Assembly: GCF_018555685.1 (NCBI RefSeq)
Contig: NZ_JAFLWW010000001.1
Span: forward strand, 310,001-374,000
Direction of reading: 5' to 3'
Length of the DNA stretch: 64,000 bases
Origin: Aminobacter anthyllidis
Lineage (GTDB): Bacteria; Pseudomonadota; Alphaproteobacteria; Rhizobiales; Rhizobiaceae
A model generated the notes under the pieces. That model was not told where the DNA came from. It searched no databases and was given only the letters and a program-made list of their open reading frames with translations. Position 1 is the stretch's first letter. The number at the start of each line of letters is the position of its first letter. Positions 26,398 to 34,222 of this stretch are shown here, in pieces. Both the position numbers and the translations under genes were made by a program.

Positions 26398-27501
26398 ATG
26401 GCGAGCTATGCCACCAAGGTGAAGAGTGACATCGGCCGTTGGGTCGAGAGCGGACTTGTCGACCGCGCGACCGGCGACGCGCTCATCCGCGATGTCGAGG
26501 CCAACGAGCGCGATGGGCTCAACTTCGGTTCGGTCCTCGCCATCATGGCGGCGCTGCTGTTTGCGGCGGCGATCCTGATCCTCGTCGCTGCCAACTGGGA
26601 AGCGATACCGCGCGCGGCGCGGGTGGGCGCACTGTTTGCCGTGATCTTCGCGGGCTATGTCGGCGGAGCCCTGCTCAAGCAGCGTGACCACGGCGGCTTC
26701 GCCGAAGCCCTGTGGCTGATCGCGGCCGCGGCCTTTGGCGGTTCCATCGCGCTGATCGGCCAGATGTATCATTTCTCCGGCGACGAGGCGGCGGCGATCG
26801 TCACCTGGTCGGTAGGCACGGCCATCGCCGCAGCGGCGCTGCGCTCGAACGCGCTGACCGTGGCGGCAGTCGGCATCGCCGACGCGTGGCTGGTGACGAA
26901 GGGTTTTGAGCTGTTCCGCCGCACGGAGTTCCCGCATGTCTTCATTGCATTCATGGCGGCGTATTGGGCGCTGTCGTTCTGGACCCAAAGCCGAGCTGCC
27001 CGGCATCTGATCGCGCTGTCGGTCATTCTATATGCGGTGCTGCTCGGCTTTCACTACGAGTCGCTGGAGGTCGGGCTGGTGCTCGCGCTGGTTTCCGCGG
27101 CTCTTCTCGCCGTTGCGGCGCTCGCGCCGGCAGCTACGGAACGCATTGCCCAGCTTGGCGGGCGGCTGCCCCTGCACGCTCTGATCGGGTTCCTGTCCGG
27201 CATGGGCATGGTTCAACTCGACCAGATCGATGACGGAGGTTTTGTCATTGCCGCCGCCGTGGCGCTGGCGGTCATTGCGGCGGTGATTGTCTTCCTTGGC
27301 CGCGAGAGCCGCGGCTTGCGCTGGATCGCCTATGTCGGCTTCGCCTTCGAGCTCGCCGTCATCTACATGGTGACCGTTGGCTCGATGCTCGACACGGCGG
27401 GCTTCTTCTTTGCAGCTGCAATCATTCTCGCCGGCCTCGCTTATGCGATCATCCGCATCGAGCGGCGCATGAAATCACAGCCAGCCCAGGGAGTCGCATG
27501 A
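26398..27501 (+). CDS. DUF2157 multispanning membrane protein
   Basis: A 367-residue protein. A soluble N-terminal helix (KVKSDIGRWVESGLVDRATG) resembling the DUF2157 domain is followed by about ten hydrophobic segments from residue 45 on, starting VLAIMAALLFAAAILILVAA. Function of the family is unknown. It overlaps the next gene by ATGA; DUF2157 and GDYXXLXY genes occur together in many bacteria and probably act as one membrane system. Confidence 0.85.
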   Translation: MASYATKVKSDIGRWVESGLVDRATGDALIRDVEANERDGLNFGSVLAIMAALLFAAAILILVAANWEAIPRAARVGALFAVIFAGYVGGALLKQRDHGGFAEALWLIAAAAFGGSIALIGQMYHFSGDEAAAIVTWSVGTAIAAAALRSNALTVAAVGIADAWLVTKGFELFRRTEFPHVFIAFMAAYWALSFWTQSRAARHLIALSVILYAVLLGFHYESLEVGLVLALVSAALLAVAALAPAATERIAQLGGRLPLHALIGFLSGMGMVQLDQIDDGGFVIAAAVALAVIAAVIVFLGRESRGLRWIAYVGFAFELAVIYMVTVGSMLDTAGFFFAAAIILAGLAYAIIRIERRMKSQPAQGVA

Positions 27502-28106
27502 TGGCCCGCTACAAGCTCGTTGTCGCCGCCATCGTTCTGGCGCTGGCCCAGATCGGTTTCCTTGGCTGGATGATCGTTGGACGCGCGGCGATCCTGCGCG
27601 ACGGCAAGGAAGTCCTGCTCAAGGTCGAGCCCGTCGACCCGCGCGACCTGTTGCGCGGCGACTATGTCAGGCTCGGCTATGACATTTCGCGCATCGAGGT
27701 GGAAAAGATTGCCAACCTGCCGCAGGGCGAAGCCGCAACTGCGGAAGGGCCAATCATTGTGCGCCTGAAGAAGGATGCCGACGGCTTTTGGCGGGCGACG
27801 TCGGCCTGGCTGGGAGCCGCTACGACGCCCGCGCCAGGTGATGAGGTTGATCTGCTGGGCCAGGTCTCCAGCGGCTGGAGCCTGACGCCGGGTTCGACCA
27901 TCAGCGTCGACTACGGCATCGAGCGCTTCTACGTGCCCGAAGGCGAGGGGCTGGCGATCGAGGAGGAGATGCGCAAGCGCAACTCCGGCGCGGAGCCCGA
28001 ATTGCGCAGCTTCGGCATCAAGGTGGCGGTGGCCGAAGACGGCAGCGGCCAGATCAAGGCGCTGATGGACGGCGACACCATGCTGTTCGAAGAGCCGCTT
28101 TATTAA
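27498..28106 (+). CDS. GDYXXLXY domain protein
   Basis: A 202-residue protein with one N-terminal membrane helix (LVVAAIVLALAQIGFLGWMI). It has the name-giving motif LLRGDYVRLGYDIS and a C-terminal beta-rich domain probably outside the membrane. Role unknown; it is translationally coupled to the DUF2157 gene. Confidence 0.88.
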   Translation: MMARYKLVVAAIVLALAQIGFLGWMIVGRAAILRDGKEVLLKVEPVDPRDLLRGDYVRLGYDISRIEVEKIANLPQGEAATAEGPIIVRLKKDADGFWRATSAWLGAATTPAPGDEVDLLGQVSSGWSLTPGSTISVDYGIERFYVPEGEGLAIEEEMRKRNSGAEPELRSFGIKVAVAEDGSGQIKALMDGDTMLFEEPLY

Positions 28107-28115
28107 GACAGGGCA

Positions 28116-28144
28116 ACGTCCCCTGATGCTTTACCAGGGGACGT
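28116..28144. terminator. Strong hairpin between convergent genes
   Basis: A perfect 10-bp stem, ACGTCCCCTG / CAGGGGACGT, with a 9-base loop. It overlaps the last codons of the glycosyltransferase on the minus strand. No T-tract follows on either strand, so it may protect 3' ends or slow polymerase rather than terminate alone. Confidence 0.5.
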
Positions 28145-29708
28145 GCAGCACCTCGATCTTGGGCAGGCCGAGCGGAACGATGCCGAGATCCTTGGCAAGC
28201 GCCGCAAAACCTTCGGTCTCGATCAGGAACTTGTAGGGAATTTCCGGGAATTTGAGCCCACCGCGATGAAGCGCTGCATCAACGAGCAGCATCGCACCAC
28301 CAACGCCGTCGAGATTGACACTTTCAACGTCGCGCAGATCGCTGAGATACAACCGCCGCCCTTCCTTAGCCGGGGGCTGGTAAAGCCCTTTCCGCATCGC
28401 CCGCCAGTAGCGGTAGTCTCGCTGCTGGCGGGCAGTGACGAAGCTGTTGAGGTCGAAGCTGCCCTCGCCGGGGACCTTGGTGCAGTCTGGCGTCACGATC
28501 CGCCGCCCTGTTTCGGTCAGTCGCGCGATGATGTCGGTCGGGTAGCGCCAGACGTCGATGTCGATCCACAGCGCCCAGTCGTCGCTTTCGTCGAGGCCTT
28601 GCTCAATAAGGTGATTGCGTATGGCGGCGATTCCAGAGCGGCGCACGCGTTGCAGGTTTGGCTTCCAGCGTTTTGAGCGTTCCAGCTTGTTGCCCAGCGC
28701 CTTCCTGAGCAGGATCACATCTCGGTACTGATCTTTCAACGGCGCCGTCGCTTGCTTCAGCCGCTCCCAACTTCCGTCGGTGCTGTCGCCTTCGCAGAAC
28801 ACCAGCTTGATGCACTCCTTAGGATGCTCAAGGCGCGCCAACGCTGCCAGACTTGGACCGATGTGGTCGGCGGCGTCTCTGAGTGGGATGAGGATGGCAA
28901 TATTGTTTCCGGAAGGCGGCAAGCGTTTGACGGCTGCCGGGTCCACCGCGGCTTGCGCCGCCGCCGCGTCCATCTGCGCGCCCTTGGTGAGCTCGTGGCG
29001 CACGCGGTAGAATGCGCTCCGTAGATGTTCCAGAACAGAGGGTGGTTTGCTGCGGATCCACCACGTACCGCTCCAATGGTGAATCGACAGTGTCGGCGAA
29101 GAGGCTGTCGGATCAAGCGCGGCGGTGCCGTTCCTGTCGGTTGGGGCGAACAGAGCGCTGGGATGGATCGTCAAGGCGGCCTGGTCGCCGTAGCTGAGTT
29201 GAGCGCCGGTGAGCATGCACGGCCCGGTGGCGTCGAGTACGTCGTAGGCGTTTCGCATCGCTGGCAAGCCCGTGATCAGATGCTCCCAGAAAGGATGTGC
29301 CTTCGGGCTCGCCATAGTGCCATTGAACAACAGATAGGGCAGGTTGCGAACACGGATCTGGTCCTGTGCATGGATATCGGGCTCCTTGCACAAGACGACG
29401 CGATCTTCGTGCATGATCGCGTCGAAAGGCCCGATGCACTCGCAATCGAGGTCAGCATAGACCCCACCGAAATGGTGCAGCAGCATGTAGCGTGCCGCGT
29501 CTGCGCGCTGGACGCCATTCCAATAGCTGCAGTAAGTCGGCAGATACTGTGGATAATGTTCGGCGACGAAGTCGAGCAGCATCCTGTCGCTCCACAAGAT
29601 GTGCTGCCAGCCGGGATTATGTTTCTCCCAACTCTTCGACCAGCCGAGGAATTTCTCTGGAATGCTATCGGTTTTCCACGTCTGGTGAAGAATTTTGGGA
29701 ATTGTCAT
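28131..29708 (-). CDS. Two-domain glycosyltransferase: GT32 (Och1-like) plus GT62 (Anp1/Mnn9-like)
   Basis: A 525-residue protein. Residues 1 to about 230 match GT32: IPKILHQTWKTDSIPEKF, RADAARYMLLHHFGGVYADL, with the DxD motif in YADLDCE. Residues about 265-500 resemble the yeast Anp1/Mnn9 family: NNIAILIPLRDAADHIGPSL, FCEGDSTDGSW, GIAAIRNHLIEQGLDESDDW and LWIDIDVWRYPTDII. Both relatives are Golgi mannosyltransferases in fungi. A surface-glycan role is inferred from the neighbouring GT4. ATG 29708 fits the domain start; the frame extends to 29750. Confidence 0.8.
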   Translation of the reverse strand: MTIPKILHQTWKTDSIPEKFLGWSKSWEKHNPGWQHILWSDRMLLDFVAEHYPQYLPTYCSYWNGVQRADAARYMLLHHFGGVYADLDCECIGPFDAIMHEDRVVLCKEPDIHAQDQIRVRNLPYLLFNGTMASPKAHPFWEHLITGLPAMRNAYDVLDATGPCMLTGAQLSYGDQAALTIHPSALFAPTDRNGTAALDPTASSPTLSIHHWSGTWWIRSKPPSVLEHLRSAFYRVRHELTKGAQMDAAAAQAAVDPAAVKRLPPSGNNIAILIPLRDAADHIGPSLAALARLEHPKECIKLVFCEGDSTDGSWERLKQATAPLKDQYRDVILLRKALGNKLERSKRWKPNLQRVRRSGIAAIRNHLIEQGLDESDDWALWIDIDVWRYPTDIIARLTETGRRIVTPDCTKVPGEGSFDLNSFVTARQQRDYRYWRAMRKGLYQPPAKEGRRLYLSDLRDVESVNLDGVGGAMLLVDAALHRGGLKFPEIPYKFLIETEGFAALAKDLGIVPLGLPKIEVLHVPW

Positions 29709-29798
29709 GCAATACCAGTCAACCCGTCGATCCGCGTTGCCTGAAGTCATGGCATCATTAGGCGAGCCTTATCAAGCGGCGATTGGTTCTCAGTCGGT

Positions 29799-31073
29799 CT
29801 AGAGGAGACTGGCTCTCACTGCCGACGAGATGGCCTGGGGGCCAAAGCGTCGCGTGACCGTTTCTCGGGCGCGAAGCCGCCGCGCCTGCAGCCAGCCGGG
29901 ATCGGCGCACAGCGCGGCCGCGCGCGTGGCGAGTTCGTCGTCGGTCTCGGCAAAGTCGATGTCGACGCCGTCAACCAGGCCCAGGCCTTCGGCCGCCAGC
30001 CGGGTGGCGACGACCGGCAGGCCCCAGGCCATTGCTTCCAGTATCTTCAGGCGCGTGCCGCCACCGCTGACGAGTGGCACGATAGCTAGGTGCGCACGGC
30101 TATAAAGCTCCGCCAGGTCGTCGGGATTGGCGATGAGTTCGACGTCGGGCAGGGCGGCCACGTCGGCGAGGCTGCGGTGGGGGCTGCGTCCGGCGATGAT
30201 GAGCCTTGCGCCGCCGAGCTTGGCTTGCAGCCGCGGCAGGATCTGGGTTGCCAGCCGCCGCGCCGCTTCGAGGTTCGGGGGGTAGTTGAGGTGACCGATG
30301 AACAGCAGGGTCGGTTTGCCCTTGTCCATCTCGGGCTGGTCGACCAGCTGTTCGGGGATGAGGTCAAATCGGGGAACGCCATTTGGAATGACATCGGCGA
30401 TGGCGCGTCCGCCGGAGAGACTGCGCAGCCTGTCGCGATCCTGTTCCGAACAGACCCAGACCTTGTCCACCACACGCAGCGACTGCAACTCCATGTCGCG
30501 CATGCGCCTGACATGGCGGGTCGTTTTCGAAAACAGCCCGGCCAGCCAGCCCTTCTTCGGCATCATCTGCCGGGCAAGGTCGGACTCGATGTTGTGCATG
30601 TCGAGCACGAGTGTCGGCGCCAGCGGGCGCAGATGCCGCAGGAGAGGAAACAGCGGTATTCCCTCGACGACGATGGTGTCGGGCCTGAAGTCGCGCGCCG
30701 CGGCCAAGAGGCGCGAAAGCGCAATCTGGGGGATGCGCGTGTCGATGGGGGTCTGGCGCTTGGCGAGGCGCGGCGAAGTCGCGGCCTCGGCAGCATTGGC
30801 AAGGGCCAGCGCCGTGATGCGGTTGTCGTCGAGCTTCGCCGATACGGATGGTTCGTGGACCGACGTCGCCAGGACGTCGCCCAGCGTGGCCAGTGCCTTG
30901 GCATTCTGCCAGTTGCGCAGGTCTCCGCCCGAAATGGGCGGCCACACGGCATCAGAGGCAACGAGCAGGATGCGTCGCGAAGTCGACAGACAATTGCTGT
31001 CGACAGTGGAAGCTGCGCCTATTGGATTTGTCGGTGCGTGCACGGCTGGATCACTCTCGTTCAGAGGTTTCAA
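29799..31073 (-). CDS. Glycosyltransferase family 4
   Basis: A 424-residue GT-B enzyme. The N-terminal Rossmann part starts RRILLVASDAVWPPISGGDL; the C-terminal part contains LLFIGHLNYPPNLEAARRL and the donor-binding PLVSGGGTRLKILEAMAWGL. It transfers a sugar from an activated donor to a surface polymer or lipid. The start is uncertain: a TTG at 31073 or a GTG at 31043, with 20-30 unusual residues before the fold. The gene's 5' end faces the prophage, whose insertion may have replaced its promoter. Confidence 0.82.
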   Translation of the reverse strand: MKPLNESDPAVHAPTNPIGAASTVDSNCLSTSRRILLVASDAVWPPISGGDLRNWQNAKALATLGDVLATSVHEPSVSAKLDDNRITALALANAAEAATSPRLAKRQTPIDTRIPQIALSRLLAAARDFRPDTIVVEGIPLFPLLRHLRPLAPTLVLDMHNIESDLARQMMPKKGWLAGLFSKTTRHVRRMRDMELQSLRVVDKVWVCSEQDRDRLRSLSGGRAIADVIPNGVPRFDLIPEQLVDQPEMDKGKPTLLFIGHLNYPPNLEAARRLATQILPRLQAKLGGARLIIAGRSPHRSLADVAALPDVELIANPDDLAELYSRAHLAIVPLVSGGGTRLKILEAMAWGLPVVATRLAAEGLGLVDGVDIDFAETDDELATRAAALCADPGWLQARRLRARETVTRRFGPQAISSAVRASLL

Positions 31074-31139
31074 GTCCGCCGGGCAGAGCGTTTATGGTGC
31101 GGATGATACGCCCCCTACTTAGCGGGCGCACCTCTTCGT

Positions 31140-31163
31140 AAGATATTGAAAAACCAATATCTT
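31140..31163. other. Perfect 9-bp inverted repeat at prophage left border
   Basis: AAGATATTG pairs with CAATATCTT around AAAAAC and is followed by TTCTGAGG. It lies in a short AT-rich patch between host GT4 and integrase. It may be a terminator or part of the attachment site. Confidence 0.5.
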
Positions 31164-31204
31164 TTCTGAGGTTGTAAAACTCGTATTGCGTCGTTCCGTA
31201 TTTT

Positions 31205-31237
31205 GGTGCCACAAATTGTGCCACAAATTGTGCCACA
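31205..31237. repeat. Three 12-bp direct repeats upstream of integrase
   Basis: TGCCACA occurs at 31207, 31219 and 31231, each copy joined by AATTG, giving a 12-bp period. The spacing of just over one helical turn and the position 17 bases before integrase suggest integrase arm-type sites or autoregulation. Confidence 0.6.
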
Positions 31238-31253
31238 CCTTAGGCGCCGATAA

Positions 31254-32681
31254 ATGCGTAATAACAGAAACGACCAGGATCGTCACCTGATCCAGCGTCG
31301 GGGAATTTATCATTACAAGCGGCGCGTGCCGGCCATTGTGTCCGACATGGACGCTCGCTCACCGCACGTCCGGACTTCCCTGAAGACATCTGACCTGGCG
31401 TTGGCCCGCAGCAAGCGTGACGCCCTCGAAGCCGCTGACGATCAGCTTTGGGCGTCTATGATCGCCGATGAGCCCCGCGCGGCTGCGCAAGCTCGCTACA
31501 AGGCGGCGGTGAAGCGCGTCGAGGCCATGGGCTTCAGCTATCGATCGACGGAGGAAATGCTTGTTTCGCGAGACATGAGGGACACGCTCAGTCGTATCGA
31601 AGCCGTCATGGAGGAGCGGACACCTGCATCTACCAGCATGGCGGTTCTAGGGGTCACAAAAGCACCTTCAGTCACCCTAACCGAGGCGTTCAAGGTCTAT
31701 ACCGATGAGATCGTCCACGACGAGCTCCGGGGCAAGAGCGAGAGCCAAAAGCAGTCTTGGAAGAAGGTGAAGCAGCGGGCCGTCAACAACTTCGTGGAGA
31801 TCGTCAGCGACAAGGCCATATCGGAGATCACCAGAGCGGACGCGCTCAAACTCTACAATCATTGGCTCAACCGGATCGCACCGAAGAAGGGCCGGCCAAC
31901 GCACAAGCCTACCTCTGGCAATCGCGATCTCGGCAATCTTCGTGGCCTCTACGAGAGCTACCACAAGCACCAGGGCATTGAGATCAAGCAGAACCCGTTT
32001 GACGGGCTAGGCTTCGCCGAGAAGACCAAGCGATCGAGGCCGCCGATACCGACTGAGTGGATCAAGACCAAACTGCTGGCCGGCGACGGCCTGACAGGGT
32101 TGAATACTGAGGCGAGAGGTGTCCTGCTTGCCATGATCGAGACCGGGGCCCGGCCGAGCGAACTGTGCAATCTGCAGAAGACCGAGATCTTCCTCAAGGC
32201 TGAGGTGCCCTACATTCGCATCGAGCCGCGGGAGGATCATGACAATCCCCGTGAGATCAAGACTGAATCGTCTGTCCGGTCAGTTCCGCTGGTTGGGGTT
32301 GCGCTGGCCGTATTCCAAGCCCACCCGAATGGCTTCCCGCGCTATGTGAACAAGGAAAACAGCCTCACGACGGCAATCAACAAATACCTGCGCGAGAGCG
32401 AGTTGCTGCCCACCGACAAGCACACGTTCTACAGCTTGCGGCATTCCTTCGAGGATCGGATGAAAGAGGGCGGGCTCGATGAGGAACTGCGCCGGGGCCT
32501 CATGGGCCATACTATTCAGCGGCCGAAATATGGTAGCGGTGGCGCGCTAGCCTGGCAGCGAGACGAGCTCAATAAGATTGCTCTGCCTTTTGACGCAGCG
32601 ATCGTTCTGCACGCTCAAACACGCCGGCCAACTCGTCGTCCGACTGGCGAAGAGACTCCGCCTCCTCCTCAAGCCACTTGA
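31254..32681 (+). CDS. int: Phage tyrosine-recombinase integrase
   Basis: A 475-residue site-specific recombinase. The first 70 residues form an arm-binding-like domain (IQRRGIYHYKRRVPAIV), followed by a SAM-like core-binding domain. The catalytic domain shows Arg in GARPSELCNL, His-x-x-Arg in YSLRHSFEDR, GH in LMGHT and the likely Tyr in RPKYGSGG. The last 35 codons overlap a convergent phage gene by 113 bases. It integrates and helps excise the prophage. Confidence 0.93.
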   Translation: MRNNRNDQDRHLIQRRGIYHYKRRVPAIVSDMDARSPHVRTSLKTSDLALARSKRDALEAADDQLWASMIADEPRAAAQARYKAAVKRVEAMGFSYRSTEEMLVSRDMRDTLSRIEAVMEERTPASTSMAVLGVTKAPSVTLTEAFKVYTDEIVHDELRGKSESQKQSWKKVKQRAVNNFVEIVSDKAISEITRADALKLYNHWLNRIAPKKGRPTHKPTSGNRDLGNLRGLYESYHKHQGIEIKQNPFDGLGFAEKTKRSRPPIPTEWIKTKLLAGDGLTGLNTEARGVLLAMIETGARPSELCNLQKTEIFLKAEVPYIRIEPREDHDNPREIKTESSVRSVPLVGVALAVFQAHPNGFPRYVNKENSLTTAINKYLRESELLPTDKHTFYSLRHSFEDRMKEGGLDEELRRGLMGHTIQRPKYGSGGALAWQRDELNKIALPFDAAIVLHAQTRRPTRRPTGEETPPPPQAT

Positions 32682-32817
32682 ACATCGGAAGCAGCCGAGG
32701 AGCATGTTCGCGGTTCTGCATCATGATCACGGCCAAGCGATCCAGGCACTTCTCGATGCGCTCGAGCGTGATCGGGGCGTCATCGGGACGCGGTTGTGCG
32801 ACCCGCGCCCTCGTCAT
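32569..32817 (-). CDS. Small phage protein, last gene of leftward operon
   Basis: An 82-residue, helix-rich, acidic protein (ITLERIEKCLDRLAVIMMQN). The ATG at 32817 overlaps the previous stop as ATGA. It converges on and overlaps the integrase 3' end. No family recognised. Confidence 0.7.
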   Translation of the reverse strand: MTRARVAQPRPDDAPITLERIEKCLDRLAVIMMQNREHAPRLLPMFKWLEEEAESLRQSDDELAGVFERAERSLRQKAEQSY

Positions 32818-33164
32818 TCCGCCTTTTCCTTCTGTGCAGAGACGGGGGCGGGCGGGGGCATCGGGAATGGATGCCACAGAAGCGCAGATGGTGGTCGGCC
32901 TGCGACGATGTCATCCTCATGCATCCACCAGTAACCGGCTACGGTCCCGCTTTTGGGCTGCCATCCGGCGACGATAACGCGTTCGAAGTCGGGCGCCGTC
33001 TCGATAGGCTGCCAGCCGCCCGCCTCCAGTTCAGCTATTCGCTTATCCTTGGCGTCGAGTTCGTCGGCTGCGCGATGCATCGCTATTGAGGCGGCAGGGC
33101 ATTCGTAGCCAGACCCGATCAGCGGAGCCCACGCCCGCAGTTCGTCAGCGATCTTGTCAGTCAT
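32814..33164 (-). CDS. Phage DUF551-like protein
   Basis: A 116-residue protein. The central GWQPIETAPDFERVIVAGW then TVAGYWWMHEDD and ALLWHPFPMPP match the DUF551-type pattern common in early phage operons; function unknown. Overlaps both neighbours by a few bases. Confidence 0.75.
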   Translation of the reverse strand: MTDKIADELRAWAPLIGSGYECPAASIAMHRAADELDAKDKRIAELEAGGWQPIETAPDFERVIVAGWQPKSGTVAGYWWMHEDDIVAGRPPSALLWHPFPMPPPAPVSAQKEKAE

Positions 33165-33423
33165 GTTTGCTCTCCTGGAGGGCGAGACCGGGCGAGGGTT
33201 CGTTCGTTTCGGTCCGATCAGTCAGCGTCATGAAGCCGATGAAGTAGCAGGGCCTATTGAGCCCGAGGCGCACCACAATCCCGGTTCGACTGGCAAGGCG
33301 GTAGACGATCCTGCGAACGGTCCACGGACCGCCAGCGCGGTAGTGGGCGGCGACAAAACGAACATCGTCATCGACGGTGTAGTCTGTGGCTTTCCGCCAC
33401 CAAAAGGTGATGTAGGGCTTCAC
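33157..33423 (-). CDS. Small phage protein
   Basis: 88 residues, basic and aromatic-rich (MKPYITFWWRKATDYTVDDD). It overlaps the upstream gene by ATGA and the downstream gene by 8 bases. No known domain. Confidence 0.65.
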   Translation of the reverse strand: MKPYITFWWRKATDYTVDDDVRFVAAHYRAGGPWTVRRIVYRLASRTGIVVRLGLNRPCYFIGFMTLTDRTETNEPSPGLALQESKHD

Positions 33424-33926
33424 GTCCGCACCTCTTCAGCGAGAGCACGGATGGCGGCAAGAACCTCGCGCGCAACCCGCATCCGTTCGATTGCATCGCT
33501 ATGGCTGTTGCAGGTGATGTGGATTTCACTGCCACAATAGGCCGCGTCTTGGTCACAGAGCGCGCCGAACGCCTCCAGCGCCTTCTTCCGCGTCTCTGCT
33601 AGTAGGGCGGGGAGGGATCTGCTGTCGGCGGGGAGAAAGTCTTCAGCGGCGTTGGCGCGTTCCCGAAGGCGACGAACATCAGCACTCGGCGGGCCTTGCC
33701 GGTAGCCGGGCGGGCAAGCCATGATGACTTTGCCCAACTCCTCCAATGCGGCGTCCCGTTCCGCCTCTGCTGCTGCAAGAGCCTCTTGGAGGCGGGTGTT
33801 GTCAGCCACAGTCGCATCAAGGCGCTCGACAAAGATATCGCGCCATTCGTCCCCGAAGCCTACTTGGCCCCGGATGAAGGACCGCAGGTTCTGGACCCAA
33901 ACGAGTTCGCTGACAGCCATCCTCAC
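33420..33926 (-). CDS. Phage coiled-coil protein
   Basis: 168 residues with a central coiled coil (LQEALAAAEAERDAALEELG) and several cysteines. Starts with GTG overlapping the previous stop (GTGA) or at the ATG six bases on. Looks like the Ea22/Lambda-type accessory proteins that fill early operons; no function can be given. Confidence 0.65.
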   Translation of the reverse strand: MRMAVSELVWVQNLRSFIRGQVGFGDEWRDIFVERLDATVADNTRLQEALAAAEAERDAALEELGKVIMACPPGYRQGPPSADVRRLRERANAAEDFLPADSRSLPALLAETRKKALEAFGALCDQDAAYCGSEIHITCNSHSDAIERMRVAREVLAAIRALAEEVRT

Positions 33927-34222
33927 GCCTCCGCCTGTGAAGCGCTATCCTGCACGCCGGTACTAGGGGTGGAGCGGAGGGTTTTGAGGGCTTCGGATGC
34001 TGCATCCAGCGCGGCATCAGCGCATTGCGGGCATAGGTCGGTGAAATCGAGCCGACTCTTGCCGCCGTAGCTGTCAGCGGAACGCGCGCCTTCCATCCGG
34101 GCAGACCCCCATGCCTTGGGTTTGGAAAAGCTGCGCGATGTGTGCGAGCCGGATACGGTCTTCTCTTCGACCTTGCCGCAGTTGTCGCAGCGGATCTTCG
34201 GGGTGATGTCTACGTCAGCCAT
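33923..34222 (-). CDS. Phage zinc-ribbon protein
   Basis: 99 residues with two CxxC pairs (CDNCGKVEE, LCPQCADAAL), suggesting one zinc site. It overlaps the upstream HNH-fusion gene by 8 bases. Confidence 0.7.
   Translation of the reverse strand: MADVDITPKIRCDNCGKVEEKTVSGSHTSRSFSKPKAWGSARMEGARSADSYGGKSRLDFTDLCPQCADAALDAASEALKTLRSTPSTGVQDSASQAEA

Noticed and set aside
31051-31236. Small minus-strand gene over the 12-bp repeats (FVAQFVAP repeats)
   Set aside because: The repeat peptide is just the 12-bp DNA repeat read through; no start signal.
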